Shown here: positions 25,219 through 35,917 of the stretch, piece by piece
Layout: the number at the start of each line of letters is the position of its first letter
Numbering within the stretch: position 1 is the stretch's first letter
Assembly (NCBI RefSeq): GCF_006715165.1
Contig: NZ_VFMS01000001.1
Location: 3,658,001 to 3,722,000 of the forward strand
Origin: Arthrobacter sp. SLBN-122
GTDB taxonomy: Bacteria; Actinomycetota; Actinomycetes; Actinomycetales; Micrococcaceae
Length of the DNA stretch: 64,000 bases
Direction: 5' to 3'
Translations under genes and position numbers: made by a program
The notes under the pieces: model-generated
Told to the model about the DNA's origin: nothing
The model's input: only the letters and a program-made list of their open reading frames with translations
Database searches by the model: none

Positions 25219-26850
25219 GTGTCAGAGTTCACCACGCCCGGCAGCGATACTGTCCCGGACGAAAATCCGGGCCGCTTCCGGCCCGCAGCCGTGGCGGCGG
25301 TCCCGCTGGCCGCCGTCGGGCAGGCCGTGGGCGTATCCGTACCCGCTCCAGCCGCCGACGTGGAAATCACTGGCATCTCGATCAATTCACGCACCGTCGA
25401 GCCCGGCGACCTGTACGTGGCCCTGCCCGGGGCCAGCAGGCACGGCGCCGACTTCGCCACGGACGCCATCGGGGCCGGCGCCGCGGCCGTCCTCACGGAC
25501 GATGCCGGTGCGCACCTGCTGGCCCTCTCCGCGGACACGCCGGTGCCCGTGCTCGTCGTCGACAAGCCACGCAATGAGGTGGGACCCCTCTCCGCCATGA
25601 TTTACCGGAGCCAGTCCGCCGACGGCCGTCCGCTGCAGCTTTTCGGCGTCACCGGGACCAACGGGAAGACCACCACCACCTACTTCATCACCTCGCTTCT
25701 GCGCGCGCTGGGGCGGCAGTCCGGCCTGATCGGCACCATCGAGATCCTGGCCGGAGGGGAGCCCATCCCCAGCCTCCTCACCACGCCGGAATCGCCTGAG
25801 GTCCACGGACTCCTCGCACTCATGCACGAGCGCGGGCTGGACGCCGCGGCCATGGAGGTGTCCTCCCATGCGATCTCGTACCAGCGGGTGGACGGCCTGG
25901 TCTTCGACGTCGCAGGGTTCACCAACCTCACCCAGGACCACCTGGACCTGCACCACACGATGGACGGGTACTTCGCCACCAAAGCAGAGCTCTTCACACC
26001 GGGCCGCGCCCGCAGGGCCGTGGTCACGGTCGACGACGAGTGGGGCCGGCGCCTGGCCGGCAACAGCGAGGTGCCCATCACCACGCTCAGCACAAGCGGC
26101 CGGACGACGGCGGACTGGACAGTCAGCGCTGCCTCGCCACGCGGCCTCGGCACCGACTTCACCCTGACAGGGCCCTCCGGTGCCGTCCTGAACGTCCACA
26201 CCGGGCTGCCCGGCAGCTTCAACGTTGCCAACGCCGCCCTGGCCGCGCTCATGGTTCTCACGTCCGGGGTTGACGCCGCCGAACTGCAAGCCGCCCTGGA
26301 CCGCGCCGATCCGTTCAGCACGGCCGTGCCCGGGCGCATGCAGCTGGTCGCCGGGCAGCCGGCCGCCGTGGTGGATTTCGCCCACAACACCGACGCCCTG
26401 GCACGGGCCCTGGAAGCAGTCCGCTCACCGGAACCGGACTCCCGCCTGATCGTTGTCTTCGGTGCCACCGGACAGCGTGACCAGGGCAAGCGCCCGGCCA
26501 TGGGAGCCATTGCCGCCCGACTTGCCGACACCGTGATCATCACCGATGACGATCCGCACGACGAGGACGCAGCAGCGATCCGGGCCGACGTGCTGGCCGG
26601 CGCGCGGGAAGCCGTGGAGAAAGAGTCCCTGCACGCCGACCTGGTGGAGATCTTCCCGCGGGATGAGGCCATCCGGCACGCCGTGGGCCTGGCACGGCCG
26701 CAGGACACCATCCTGGTGGCCGGCCGCGGCCATGAGGTCTGGCAGGAAGTGAAAGGCGTGAACCTCGCCCTGGACGACAGGGTGGAACTGCGCAACGCCT
26801 TGACAGCCAGGGGATTCAACGTTCTCCATGACGACCGGATAGAGTCCTAG
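25219..26850 (+). CDS. murE: UDP-MurNAc-tripeptide ligase MurE (probably L-lysine-adding)
   Basis: Mur ligase of 543 residues adding the third stem-peptide residue to UDP-MurNAc-L-Ala-D-Glu. The ATP site is TGTNGKTTT (K150), followed by SSHAISYQRVDGL, FTNLTQDHLDLH and the C-terminal domain. The amino-acid-selecting motif, DNPR in meso-diaminopimelate enzymes, reads DDPH (444-447) followed by DED, losing the Arg that contacts DAP. This fits the L-Lys peptidoglycan known for Arthrobacter relatives, but the substrate assignment is inferred. GTG 25219 is preceded by GGAG. The N-terminus has about 25 extra residues. Confidence 0.93.
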   Translation: MSEFTTPGSDTVPDENPGRFRPAAVAAVPLAAVGQAVGVSVPAPAADVEITGISINSRTVEPGDLYVALPGASRHGADFATDAIGAGAAAVLTDDAGAHLLALSADTPVPVLVVDKPRNEVGPLSAMIYRSQSADGRPLQLFGVTGTNGKTTTTYFITSLLRALGRQSGLIGTIEILAGGEPIPSLLTTPESPEVHGLLALMHERGLDAAAMEVSSHAISYQRVDGLVFDVAGFTNLTQDHLDLHHTMDGYFATKAELFTPGRARRAVVTVDDEWGRRLAGNSEVPITTLSTSGRTTADWTVSAASPRGLGTDFTLTGPSGAVLNVHTGLPGSFNVANAALAALMVLTSGVDAAELQAALDRADPFSTAVPGRMQLVAGQPAAVVDFAHNTDALARALEAVRSPEPDSRLIVVFGATGQRDQGKRPAMGAIAARLADTVIITDDDPHDEDAAAIRADVLAGAREAVEKESLHADLVEIFPRDEAIRHAVGLARPQDTILVAGRGHEVWQEVKGVNLALDDRVELRNALTARGFNVLHDDRIES

Positions 26851-26856
26851 ACCGAG

Positions 26857-28320
26857 ATGATTGCATTTACTGCGGCGGAAATCGCCGAAATCACCAGCGG
26901 GCGCCTGGACGCCGATCCCGGAATTACGCCCCTCTCGGTGGTGACGGATTCACGCGAAGCCACGCCCGGTTCGCTTTACGTCGCAAAGCCGGGCGAGCAC
27001 GCCGACGGCCACGACTTCATGGAAGCCGCTTTTGCCGCCGGAGCTGTCCTGGCCCTTGTCGAGCGCCCGGTCGAAGCCCCGGAAGGTACCGCCTACCCGT
27101 CCATCGTGGTTGCGGACGCCGTCCTTGCGATGGGCGCCCTGGCCGCCGAAGCGGTCCGCCGCATCCGTGCCGCCCGTGCAGCAGCGGGGGAGCAGCTGAC
27201 CGTCGTGGGCATCACCGGTTCAGCCGGCAAAACCACCACCAAGGACCTGCTGGCCGGGATCCTTGCCACGCAAGGCAACACCATCGCGCCCCAGGGCTCC
27301 TACAACGGTGAGGTTGGCGTGCCGCTGACCGTCTTCCGGGCCGACGCCGACACCCGCTACCTGGTCATCGAGATGGGGGCCACAGGGATCGGCCACATCC
27401 GCTACCTCGCGGAGATGGTCAAGCCCGACATCGGAGTGGTCCTGGCAGTGGGCACCGCACACGCCGGAGAGTTCGGCGGGGTGGAGAACATTGCGCTGGC
27501 CAAGGGCGAGATGGTTGAAGGCCTTTCCGCCGCCGGCACCGCCATCATCAATCTCGACGACGAACGCGTCGCCGCCATGCGCAGCCGTACCTCGGCCAAG
27601 GTCCTCGGTTTTTCCGCCGACGGACGCCAGGACGCACAGGTCCGGGCGCTGAATGCTGATACCAATGCGGGGGGCAGCCCCGAATTCGACCTCCAGCTGC
27701 CCAACGGCGATGCACCCCTCCATGTGAGCAGCCGGCTGATCGGAGCGCACCACATGGGAAACCTGCTGGCAGCCGCGGCAGCCGCATGGGCCGCCGGAGT
27801 GACGGGAGACCACATTGCTGCCTCGCTGAGCAGCCAGGCAGCCGCCAGCCGCTGGCGCATGGAACGCACGGAGCGGCCGGACGGCGTCACCATCATCAAC
27901 GATGCCTACAACGCCAACCCCGAATCCATGCGTGCCGCTCTCCGGACGCTGGCAGACCTCGGCCGCGGCCGCCGCACCTGGGCGGTCCTGGGAGCCATGC
28001 TGGAACTGGGCGATGACTCCATCCGCGAGCACACCGCCGTGGGCACCCAGGTGGTGCGCCTCAACATCTCGCGGCTGCTGGTGGTGGGCCGGGAAGCGCG
28101 CGCCCTCTACGTCTCCGCGGTACAGGAAGGGTCCTGGGGCGACGAATGCCTGTTCGCCGAAACCGTGGATGAGGCCCACGACATCCTCGACGCCGAGCTC
28201 CAGCCGGGCGACCTGGTGCTGTTCAAGTCCTCCAACAGCGTGGGGCTGCGCCATTTGGGCGATCGGATAGCATTACCCCCAACCCCGACCCCTGCCGACG
28301 AAAGGAGCACTCTGCTGTGA
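26857..28320 (+). CDS. murF: UDP-MurNAc-tripeptide D-Ala-D-Ala ligase MurF
   Basis: Adds D-Ala-D-Ala to complete the cytoplasmic UDP-MurNAc-pentapeptide. It has 487 residues; N-terminal substrate domain with [22 protein letters not shown]-binding [25 protein letters not shown], and [16 protein letters not shown] in the C-terminal domain. ATG 26857 follows the murE stop by six bases. The C-terminus overlaps mraY by 4 bp. Confidence 0.96.
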   Translation: MIAFTAAEIAEITSGRLDADPGITPLSVVTDSREATPGSLYVAKPGEHADGHDFMEAAFAAGAVLALVERPVEAPEGTAYPSIVVADAVLAMGALAAEAVRRIRAARAAAGEQLTVVGITGSAGKTTTKDLLAGILATQGNTIAPQGSYNGEVGVPLTVFRADADTRYLVIEMGATGIGHIRYLAEMVKPDIGVVLAVGTAHAGEFGGVENIALAKGEMVEGLSAAGTAIINLDDERVAAMRSRTSAKVLGFSADGRQDAQVRALNADTNAGGSPEFDLQLPNGDAPLHVSSRLIGAHHMGNLLAAAAAAWAAGVTGDHIAASLSSQAAASRWRMERTERPDGVTIINDAYNANPESMRAALRTLADLGRGRRTWAVLGAMLELGDDSIREHTAVGTQVVRLNISRLLVVGREARALYVSAVQEGSWGDECLFAETVDEAHDILDAELQPGDLVLFKSSNSVGLRHLGDRIALPPTPTPADERSTLL

Positions 28321-29426
28321 TTGCTCTGCTGATCGGCGCAGGCCTGGCCCTGCTGTTCGCCCTGGTGGGCACGCCCCTCTTCATCCGGCTCCTGGTGCAC
28401 CGCGGCTATGGCCAGTTCATCCGTGACGACGGCCCCACATCCCACCACACCAAGCGTGGAACGCCCACCATGGGCGGAACGGTGGTCGTGGCCGCCGTCC
28501 TGCTGAGCTACGGACTCACGCACCTCATCATGCTGATGATGAACCCTGATTCACCCGGGCCTTCCGCCTCGGCACTCATCCTGCTGTTCCTTATGGTCGG
28601 CATGGGCCTGGTGGGCTTCCTGGACGACTTCATCAAAATCTCGCGCCAGCGGAGCCTGGGCCTTAACGCCAAGGCGAAGCTCATCCTCCAGGCGGCTGTG
28701 GGCATCATCTTCGCCGTCCTGGCGTTGAACTTCCCCAACAGTGCTGGCCTGACACCGGCGTCGACGAAGATCTCCCTGGTCCGTGACCTGCCGTGGCTCG
28801 ACCTCGCCTTTGGTGGCACCGTCCTCGGCGCCATCCTCTTTGTTATTTGGTCCAATCTGATCGTCACCGCCGCCACCAATGGCGTCAACCTCACTGACGG
28901 CCTGGACGGCCTCGCCGCCGGCGCATCCATCATGGTATTCGGCGCATATACCCTCATGGGCATATGGCAGAACAACCAGGCCTGCGGCTCACCCAGGGAA
29001 GCCGGCAGCGGCTGCTACCTGGTCCGGGATCCGCTGGACCTGGCGCTGCTCGCGGCGATCCTGAGCGCCGCACTGGTGGGCTTCCTCTGGTGGAACACCT
29101 CGCCGGCCAAGATCTTCATGGGCGACACCGGGTCCTTGGCCATTGGCGGTGCGGTGGCTGGTTTCGCGATCCTCTCCCGGACCGAGCTTCTGCTGGGCAT
29201 TGTGGGCGGACTCTTCGTGCTGATCACCCTGTCCGTCATCATCCAGGTGGGCTACTTCAAGGCCACCGGCGGAAAGCGCGTCTTCAAGATGGCGCCGCTG
29301 CAGCACCACTTCGAGTTGAAGGGGTGGGCCGAAGTGACCGTCGTGGTCAGGTTCTGGATCCTGGGCGGACTCTTCGTCGCCGCCGGCCTTGGTATCTTCT
29401 ACGCTGAATGGGTTGTACTGCTGTGA
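28317..29426 (+). CDS. mraY: Phospho-MurNAc-pentapeptide translocase MraY
   Basis: Integral membrane enzyme of 369 residues that makes lipid I from UDP-MurNAc-pentapeptide and undecaprenyl phosphate. About ten hydrophobic segments are visible. Signatures: GTPTMGG near 40, the catalytic FLDDFIK and [12 protein letters not shown] motifs, [11 protein letters not shown], and the HHFELKGW loop near the end. The GTG start overlaps the murF stop (GTGA), and the stop overlaps murD in the same way. Confidence 0.96.
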   Translation: MIALLIGAGLALLFALVGTPLFIRLLVHRGYGQFIRDDGPTSHHTKRGTPTMGGTVVVAAVLLSYGLTHLIMLMMNPDSPGPSASALILLFLMVGMGLVGFLDDFIKISRQRSLGLNAKAKLILQAAVGIIFAVLALNFPNSAGLTPASTKISLVRDLPWLDLAFGGTVLGAILFVIWSNLIVTAATNGVNLTDGLDGLAAGASIMVFGAYTLMGIWQNNQACGSPREAGSGCYLVRDPLDLALLAAILSAALVGFLWWNTSPAKIFMGDTGSLAIGGAVAGFAILSRTELLLGIVGGLFVLITLSVIIQVGYFKATGGKRVFKMAPLQHHFELKGWAEVTVVVRFWILGGLFVAAGLGIFYAEWVVLL

Positions 29427-30985
29427 CCGTTTCCCCCCGCCTGGCAAACCTTGTCTCCTGGGAATCCGACTGGGCCGGCCTGCGCGTGGTCGTCACCGGC
29501 ATCGGTGTATCCGGCTTCGCCGCCGCAGACACCCTGATTGAACTCGGTGCACGCGTGGTGGTGGTGGATGCCGCCACCAGCGAAGCAGCGCATGCACATG
29601 CAGACACCCTCAAGATCGTGGGCGCCGCCGAGGTGCTGCTGGGACCGGACGCCGTCACCCACATACCGCGAGTCGATGGCGAACTTCCGGAACTGATCGT
29701 GACGTCGCCCGGTTGGCGCCCGGACCAGGCCCTCCTGGCTGCCGCGGCCAGGGCACACATTCCGGTCTGGGGCGACGTCGAACTCGCCTGGCGGGTGCGG
29801 ACCCGGGAAGGCCGGAAGACAGCCGACTGGCTGGCCATCACAGGCACCAACGGCAAGACCACAACGGTTGGACTCACCGAATCGATGCTGCGTGCCGCCG
29901 GACTCAAAGCGGTCGCGGTCGGAAATGTCGGAACCCCCATCCTGGATGCCCTGCGCGACCCGGTGGAGTACGACGTCTTCGCCGTTGAGCTTTCCAGCTT
30001 CCAGCTGCACTGGGCGGAATCCGTGTCGCCGGTGGCCAGCGTCTGCCTCAATGTGGCCGAAGACCACGTGGACTGGCACGGTTCCTACGACTCATATCTC
30101 GCCGACAAGGCCAAGGTCTACGAGCGGACCCAAAAGGCCTGCATCTACAACGCGGAGCAGGTGGAAACCGAGCGCATGGTGGAGAACGCGGACGTGGTGG
30201 AGGGCTGCCGCGCTGTCGGCTTCACCACGGTCACCCCCGCAGTCAGCATGCTCGGAGTTGTCGAAGGGCTCCTGGTGGACAGGGCGTTCATCGAGGAGCG
30301 CAGGAACAGCGCCGCCGAACTTGCCTCGATGGCCGACCTTGGTCCGCTGGCTCCACGGCACATGGTGGCCAACGCCCTCGCCGCCGCCGGCCTGGTGCGC
30401 GCCTACGGTGTGGATGCCAAAGCGGTCCGCCAAGGCATTCTGGACTACGTTCCGGGCGACCACCGCATCCAGCCCGTGGCCCGCCTGAACGGCGTCCTCT
30501 GGGTCAACGATTCCAAGGCCACCAACCCGCATGCTGCGTCTGCTTCCCTGTCTGCCTTCAGCAACGTGGTCTGGATCGCCGGTGGCCTCTCAAAGGGCGT
30601 CAGCTACGACGACCTGGTGAGGGACCATGCGGCGCGGCTCAAGGCCGTGGTACTGATCGGAACAGACACCTCCCCGCTCCGGGAAGCCCTCCAGCGACAC
30701 GCCCCCGATGTCCCGGTGATCGAGCCGGGGGCAGGCGACACTGAAGAAGTGCAGACTGCTTCGGCGCCCGGTGGCACTCCTGCCGGTTCACCCGGCAACG
30801 GAGAACAGGTGATGTCCCGGGCCGTTGCGTCAGCAGCACAGCTTGCCGAATCCGGTGACACCGTGCTGATGGCTCCCGCAGCTGCTTCCATGGATCAGTT
30901 CTCTTCCTACGCTCACCGTGGCGGTACTTTCATCGACGCTGTCCGCGAGCTGGTGGAAGGGCAGGCCCAGACCGGCGAGGAGTAA
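29423..30985 (+). CDS. murD: UDP-MurNAc-L-Ala--D-Glu ligase MurD
   Basis: Cytoplasmic Mur ligase of 520 residues adding D-Glu. ATP site [13 protein letters not shown], then [20 protein letters not shown] and [12 protein letters not shown] are present. I take GTG 29423, which forms a GTGA overlap with the mraY stop; an in-frame ATG at 29408 lies 15 bases upstream. The C-terminal domain carries a ~25-residue Gly/Pro/Thr-rich insertion (starting near [10 protein letters not shown]) before VMSRAV, unusual for MurD and probably a surface loop. Confidence 0.94.
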   Translation: MTVSPRLANLVSWESDWAGLRVVVTGIGVSGFAAADTLIELGARVVVVDAATSEAAHAHADTLKIVGAAEVLLGPDAVTHIPRVDGELPELIVTSPGWRPDQALLAAAARAHIPVWGDVELAWRVRTREGRKTADWLAITGTNGKTTTVGLTESMLRAAGLKAVAVGNVGTPILDALRDPVEYDVFAVELSSFQLHWAESVSPVASVCLNVAEDHVDWHGSYDSYLADKAKVYERTQKACIYNAEQVETERMVENADVVEGCRAVGFTTVTPAVSMLGVVEGLLVDRAFIEERRNSAAELASMADLGPLAPRHMVANALAAAGLVRAYGVDAKAVRQGILDYVPGDHRIQPVARLNGVLWVNDSKATNPHAASASLSAFSNVVWIAGGLSKGVSYDDLVRDHAARLKAVVLIGTDTSPLREALQRHAPDVPVIEPGAGDTEEVQTASAPGGTPAGSPGNGEQVMSRAVASAAQLAESGDTVLMAPAAASMDQFSSYAHRGGTFIDAVRELVEGQAQTGEE

Positions 30986-30987
30986 CA

Positions 30988-32337
30988 ATGGTCAGCACGC
31001 CCACCCGGCCCAAGGGTGGCAAGCCCCAGGGGGTCAAAACCCAAAGTGGCAAGCCCCGCCCCGGCTCCACGGCCACCCGGCGGCCTGCTCCGGCGGGCCT
31101 GAAGCTGCGGACCATCTACCGCCGGTTCTGGTCAGCGCTGGAGGGAACGGGCACGTCCCGGAACGGCTCCACGTACTACCTCATCCTCGGCGCCACGCTC
31201 GCCTTGACAGCCATCGGAATCATGATGGTCCTGTCCGCCTCCAGCGTTGAATCCATCGCTGCCGGCAAATCCCCCTACGGCGACGCCTTGAAGCAGGGTG
31301 TCTTCGCCGCAATCGGCATCTTCACCATGTTCGTGCTCTCGCGGATCAACGTGGTGTGGCTGAAGCGGCTCGCGTGGCCCGCGGTCGGCGCTGCGGTGCT
31401 GCTGCTGGGCCTGGTCCAGGTAGTCGGCGACGAAGTCAACGGCAACAAGAACTGGATCGACCTGGGCGGGATCACCTTCCAGCCTTCCGAAGCCGCCAAG
31501 CTCGCGCTTGCACTCTGGCTGGCCACGGTGCTCGCCCGGAAGGGCAAACTGCTCAGCCGGTGGCAGCATGTGCTGGTCCCCGCCGTGCCGATGGCAGCCA
31601 TCGTCATCGTGCTGATCCTGGTGGGCAACGACCTCGGCACGGCCATGATCATCATGATGATCGTGGCAGCGGCGCTCTTCTTCGCAGGTGTTCCGCTCTA
31701 CCTCTTCGGCATCGCCGGCATCATCGCCGCTGCCGGCACCGCTGTCATGGCCATCACCAGCTCCAACCGCATGTGCCGCATCACCTCATGGTGGACCGGC
31801 CAGTCCTGCGCGGACGGCATCGACGCCAACTACCAGGCCACCAACGGCATGTACGGCCTCGCCTCGGGCGGCTGGCTGGGCGTGGGCCTGGGGCAGAGCC
31901 GGCAAAAGTACAGCTGGATTCCCGAAGCCCACAACGACTTCATCTTCGCCATCATCGGCGAGGAACTCGGCCTGGTGGGCACCGTCGTCGTCCTGATCCT
32001 GTTCGCCATCCTGGGCGCTGCCATCTACCGCGTGGTGGTGGCCCAGGAAGACATGTTCCACCGGGTCCTGGCCGGCACCATCATGGTCTGGCTCCTGGGC
32101 CAGGCCACCGTGAACATGTCCGTGGTCACGGGTTTGATGCCCGTCATCGGCGTGCCGCTGCCGTTCATTTCCTACGGCGGTTCGGCGCTGCTGATGTCAC
32201 TGTGCGCGGTGGGAGTGGTCCTCTCGCTGGCGCGGGAGCAGATGGCCCCGGCCATGCGCCCCAAACGGATGCTGAAGTTCAAGGCCCGGACCGGGCGGGA
32301 CAAGGTCAAACCAAAGAATTCCAGAAAGCGTGCCTAA
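30988..32337 (+). CDS. ftsW: Septal peptidoglycan polymerase FtsW
   Basis: SEDS-family glycosyltransferase of 449 residues that polymerises lipid II at the septum with FtsI. A ~60-residue basic, Pro/Gly-rich cytoplasmic tail precedes about ten membrane helices. Conserved SEDS segments are GGITFQPSEAAKLAL, VGNDLGTAMI, YGLASGGWLGVGLGQS, PEAHNDFIFAIIGEELG and the terminal PFISYGGSALL. It starts two bases after the murD stop. Confidence 0.95.
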   Translation: MVSTPTRPKGGKPQGVKTQSGKPRPGSTATRRPAPAGLKLRTIYRRFWSALEGTGTSRNGSTYYLILGATLALTAIGIMMVLSASSVESIAAGKSPYGDALKQGVFAAIGIFTMFVLSRINVVWLKRLAWPAVGAAVLLLGLVQVVGDEVNGNKNWIDLGGITFQPSEAAKLALALWLATVLARKGKLLSRWQHVLVPAVPMAAIVIVLILVGNDLGTAMIIMMIVAAALFFAGVPLYLFGIAGIIAAAGTAVMAITSSNRMCRITSWWTGQSCADGIDANYQATNGMYGLASGGWLGVGLGQSRQKYSWIPEAHNDFIFAIIGEELGLVGTVVVLILFAILGAAIYRVVVAQEDMFHRVLAGTIMVWLLGQATVNMSVVTGLMPVIGVPLPFISYGGSALLMSLCAVGVVLSLAREQMAPAMRPKRMLKFKARTGRDKVKPKNSRKRA

Positions 32338-32343
32338 CTCCAG

Positions 32344-33444
32344 ATGACTCCGACACAACCCTCCATCGTCCTGGCCGGCGGCGGAACAGCGGGCCACATC
32401 AGCCCATTGCTCGCCATCGCTGCCGCCCTCAGGAGTGAAGCTCCCGGTGCATCCATCCTGGCGGTTGGAACGCCCTCGGGGATGGAAACCCGGCTGGTTC
32501 CCGCCGCCGGACTCCAATTGGACACGATCGACCGCGTGCCTCTTCCGCGCAAGCCTTCCGCGGACCTGCTCCGCCTCCCTGCCAGGCTGGCCGGGGCGGT
32601 CCGGCAGGCCGGTGCCATCCTGGACCGGGCGCAGGCCGATGTGCTGGTGGGAGTCGGCGGCTACGTTTGCACACCGATGTACCTGGCGGCACGGAAGCGC
32701 CGCATCCCCATGGTCATCCATGAAGCCAACGCCCGTCCCGGGTTGGCCAACCGGGTGGGGGCCTTCCTCAACGGCCGGGTTGCCGTGGCCTTCGAAGGCA
32801 CCCCGCTGCGCAATGCCGTGCATGTGGGAATGCCCATGAGGAAGGAGATTTCCGGCCTGGACCGGAAGACCGCACGCAGCGCCGCGCGGGAGGCCCTTGG
32901 GCTCGATCCCCACCAGCCAACCCTGATCGTGACCGGCGGTTCCTCCGGCGCGCAGAGCATCAACCGGACCATCGCTGCCGCGGTTGGCCGCCTTGCCGAT
33001 GCCGGAATCCAGACCCTCCACATCACCGGCCGCGGCAAGACAGTCCTGGACCAGGCCGGCCGGCCCCTCGCGGCGGCCGGCTACCGGCAGGTGGAGTACA
33101 TCGACGGCATGGAGCTTGCTTATGCTGCTGCGGACCTGCTCCTGGCACGGTCGGGAGCGGCCACGGTGTGCGAGGTGGCAGCCGTCGGCGTCCCCGCGGT
33201 GCTGGTGCCACTGCCCATCGGTAACGGGGAACAGGCACTGAACGCAGCGGGCCTGGTGGCCGCAGGCGGAGCGCTGCTGGTGGCCGACCGGGACTTCACG
33301 GCGGAGTGGGTCGACCGCGAATTGATTCCCCTGATCACCGACAAGGCACGGCTTGCCGCCATGGAAGCCAAGTCCTACCGGCTCGGAGTCCGAAATGCCG
33401 ACCAGCGCATGGCTGGTCTTGTCCTGGAAGCGGTAACTGCATGA
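32344..33444 (+). CDS. murG: Lipid II synthase MurG (GlcNAc transferase)
   Basis: Peripheral membrane glycosyltransferase (GT28) of 366 residues that adds GlcNAc to lipid I. N-terminal glycine loop [42 protein letters not shown], the second-domain [13 protein letters not shown] and the UDP-GlcNAc-binding [23 protein letters not shown] (positions shown here in part) are all present. ATG 32344 follows ftsW by six bases and its stop overlaps murC by 4 bp. Confidence 0.96.
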   Translation: MTPTQPSIVLAGGGTAGHISPLLAIAAALRSEAPGASILAVGTPSGMETRLVPAAGLQLDTIDRVPLPRKPSADLLRLPARLAGAVRQAGAILDRAQADVLVGVGGYVCTPMYLAARKRRIPMVIHEANARPGLANRVGAFLNGRVAVAFEGTPLRNAVHVGMPMRKEISGLDRKTARSAAREALGLDPHQPTLIVTGGSSGAQSINRTIAAAVGRLADAGIQTLHITGRGKTVLDQAGRPLAAAGYRQVEYIDGMELAYAAADLLLARSGAATVCEVAAVGVPAVLVPLPIGNGEQALNAAGLVAAGGALLVADRDFTAEWVDRELIPLITDKARLAAMEAKSYRLGVRNADQRMAGLVLEAVTA

Positions 33445-34817
33445 GCCCCGAGAACACTCCCAGCCTGGAATCGCTTGGAAAGGTGCACTTCATCGGCATC
33501 GGGGGAGTAGGCATGTCCGCGGTGGCCCGCATCATGGTGGCCCGCGGAGTCCCGGTCAGCGGATCCGACGCCAAGGACCTGCCCGTCATGGCGGACCTTG
33601 CCGCGGCAGGTGCTCGCATTGCCGTCGGCTACTCCGCGGGCAACCTGGCGGACGCGCAGACTGTGGTTGCAGGCTCAGCCATCCGGGAGGACAACCCCGA
33701 ACTGGCGGCGGCACGCGCGGCCGGGCTGCCCGTGCTGCACCGGTCCCAGGCCCTGGCCGCCACCATGGGCGGTGACACAGTGGTGACGGTCGCCGGAACG
33801 CATGGCAAGTCCACCACCACGTCGATGGTCACCGTGCTGCTCCGGGCGGCGGGCCTGGATCCGTCCTTTGCCGTCGGCGCCAACATTCCTGCGCTTGGCG
33901 TAAACGCCGCGCACGGGACGTCCGGCATCTTCGTTGCCGAGGCTGACGAATCAGACGGGTCCTTCCTGAACTACCGGCCCCGCATCGCCGTCGTCACCAA
34001 TGTTGAGCCTGACCACCTCGATTACTACGGCACCGCTGAAGCCGTCTACGAGTCCTTCGACCGCTTCACTGCCCTGCTGCCGGCGGACGGCCTCCTGGTG
34101 GCCTGCGGTGACGACGCCGGCGCGCTGGCCCTGGCGGAACGGACCAGGGCGCGGGGCAACACGCGGGTGGTCCTGTACGGCACCAGTGACGCGGCAGACA
34201 TCAGGCTTGACGACGACGGCAGGGGACAGGTTGCCATATCGGCAGACGGTGCCCGGTTCCCTTTGTCGCTGCAGGTGCCCGGACGGCACAACGCCCTTAA
34301 CGCGGCGGCCGCCTTTGCCGTGGCCCTCGAGCTCGGTGTGGACGCGGCCGCCGCTGCCGACGGCCTGGCCCATTTTTCCGGCGCATCCCGCCGCTTTGAA
34401 CTGAAAGGCGGAGCAAGGGGGGTGCGCGTGTTCGACGACTACGCCCACCACCCCACGGAAGTCCGGGCCGCCCTCACCGCTGCCCGGTCGGTGGCAGGCG
34501 GCCACAAGGTCCATGTCCTGTTCCAGCCGCATCTGTTTTCGCGTACCCGTGAGTTTGCCGCGCAGTTCGCCGATGCCCTCAACCTGGCCGATACCGCCCT
34601 GGTCCTGGACATCTACCCCGCCAGGGAGGACCCGATCCCCGGTGTCACGAGCCAGCTCATCGCCGACCACCTGAAGGAGGGCGGACGGCTCGTCTCCGCC
34701 GACGACGCAGTTGGCACCCTGGCCGGAGCCGCCACGGACGGGGACGTTGTCCTCACGGTGGGCGCCGGTGACGTCACAGCCTACGGTCCCAGGATTGTGG
34801 AGGCACTGAGTGCCTAG
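33441..34817 (+). CDS. murC: UDP-MurNAc--L-alanine ligase MurC
   Basis: Mur ligase of 458 residues adding L-Ala, the first stem-peptide residue. It opens with the Rossmann segment [14 protein letters not shown], then the ATP site [47 protein letters not shown] and FQPHLFSRT. The frame is open upstream, but ATG 33441 ([19 protein letters not shown]) overlaps the murG stop as ATGA and gives the right length. It overlaps ftsQ by 8 bp. Confidence 0.96.
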   Translation: MSPENTPSLESLGKVHFIGIGGVGMSAVARIMVARGVPVSGSDAKDLPVMADLAAAGARIAVGYSAGNLADAQTVVAGSAIREDNPELAAARAAGLPVLHRSQALAATMGGDTVVTVAGTHGKSTTTSMVTVLLRAAGLDPSFAVGANIPALGVNAAHGTSGIFVAEADESDGSFLNYRPRIAVVTNVEPDHLDYYGTAEAVYESFDRFTALLPADGLLVACGDDAGALALAERTRARGNTRVVLYGTSDAADIRLDDDGRGQVAISADGARFPLSLQVPGRHNALNAAAAFAVALELGVDAAAAADGLAHFSGASRRFELKGGARGVRVFDDYAHHPTEVRAALTAARSVAGGHKVHVLFQPHLFSRTREFAAQFADALNLADTALVLDIYPAREDPIPGVTSQLIADHLKEGGRLVSADDAVGTLAGAATDGDVVLTVGAGDVTAYGPRIVEALSA

Positions 34818-35733
34818 CTCCCGCCGCCCCACCTACTCCCCGGCCAAGGGGAAAAGCCGCCCCGACACCCAGTCCGGGAACAGCGCGAAGACAGCGGCAG
34901 ACTCGTCCGGCATGCCCGGGGGCGGTGGAGGCGGTGACGTGATCACGGCATCCCGCAACGTCCCGGACCAGGTGTCCACGCAACAGCTGAATGAGCAGAA
35001 ACCCGCCGGGGCAACGGTCCTTGCGTTCCCGGAGCCCAAAGGCAGGCGCCGCAGGAAAAAGGTCCTGCTCGCCGCGGGAACTGTGCTGCTTCTGGTTGCC
35101 GGGCTGCTGGCGGCCGCCGTCTACTCCCCACTCCTCGCCATGCAGAACATTTCGGTGTCAGGCACGCGGCTTGTCACGCCTGCCCAGGTTCAGGCTGCGC
35201 TGGAACCCCTGCGCGGCAAGCCACTGCCGCAGATCAGCGACGACGACGTCCGCGGGCTCCTGGGTTCCCTGATCCAGGTCAAGTCCGTTTCCGTGGAGGC
35301 CCGGCCGCCGTCCACCCTCGCCGTCGCGGTGCACGAGCGTGTGCCGGTGGCGCTGGTCAAGCAGGGGGAGCAGTACCAGTTGGTTGATGTCGACGGCATC
35401 CAGTTGGCAACCACCGACGATCCGGCGTCGGCCTCGCTGCCGGTCATCGACGGCGGTGCCGGCGCAATCGGCCAGGACCTGTTCCGCGCCACCGCCGCAG
35501 TCCTCGGGGCACTGCCGGCCGACGTGCTGGCGAAGCTGTCCAACGCGTCCGCGCAGTCCGTGGACGCCGTGGAGCTCAAGCTCGTGGACGGCCAGACCAT
35601 CGTGTGGGGCAACGCCTCGGAGAAGGAACTCAAGGCCAAGGTCCTGGCAGCGCTCCTCAAGGCTCCGGCGGATCCCAAGAACCCGGTCAGGGTCTACGAT
35701 GTCAGTGTTCCACGGCACCCCGTGACGCGCTGA
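34810..35733 (+). CDS. ftsQ: Cell division protein FtsQ/DivIB
   Basis: Bitopic division protein of 307 residues. A long basic cytoplasmic tail (~1-80) is followed by one membrane helix (VLLAAGTVLLLVAGLLAAAV) and an extracytoplasmic POTRA domain (MQNISVSGTRLVTPAQVQAA), then the FtsQ beta domain (HERVPVALVKQGEQYQLVDV). It bridges FtsL/DivIC to the rest of the divisome. The GTG start at 34810 overlaps the end of murC by 8 bp. It is the last gene before the ftsZ promoter region. Confidence 0.93.
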   Translation: MPSSRRPTYSPAKGKSRPDTQSGNSAKTAADSSGMPGGGGGGDVITASRNVPDQVSTQQLNEQKPAGATVLAFPEPKGRRRRKKVLLAAGTVLLLVAGLLAAAVYSPLLAMQNISVSGTRLVTPAQVQAALEPLRGKPLPQISDDDVRGLLGSLIQVKSVSVEARPPSTLAVAVHERVPVALVKQGEQYQLVDVDGIQLATTDDPASASLPVIDGGAGAIGQDLFRATAAVLGALPADVLAKLSNASAQSVDAVELKLVDGQTIVWGNASEKELKAKVLAALLKAPADPKNPVRVYDVSVPRHPVTR

Positions 35734-35821
35734 GCGCTTTCTTTTCCGGTATTAATCCGACACGCGGACCCGGTTATTGAATGTCGGAACCAGAGGAAAT
35801 ACCGTCACAGACAAGAGTTAC

Positions 35822-35854
35822 TTGACATAACTATAACCTTCAACTCGAAGGTTA
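35822..35854 (+). promoter_or_regulatory. ftsZ upstream promoter element and palindrome
   Basis: The 184-bp ftsQ-ftsZ gap is AT-rich compared with its surroundings. It has a perfect TTGACA -35 (35822-35827) and, directly after it, the perfect 8-bp inverted repeat TAACCTTC-aactc-GAAGGTTA (35834-35854). The palindrome occupies the spacer and -10 zone, the usual place for a repressor operator; no unambiguous -10 hexamer is visible, though TCGAAG or GTTAAG lie near. A regulated separate ftsZ promoter is likely. Confidence 0.5.
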
Positions 35855-35917
35855 AGGTTTCAGCCTTCAAGCTCTCCATCAGTTTTCGCAATAAGACACG
35901 AACAAGGGACACGTAAC

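Noticed and set aside
28317..29426. Frameshifts suggested by 4-bp gene overlaps in the mur cluster
   Set aside because: Each gene on either side is full length with complete motifs; the ATGA/GTGA overlaps are normal translational coupling.
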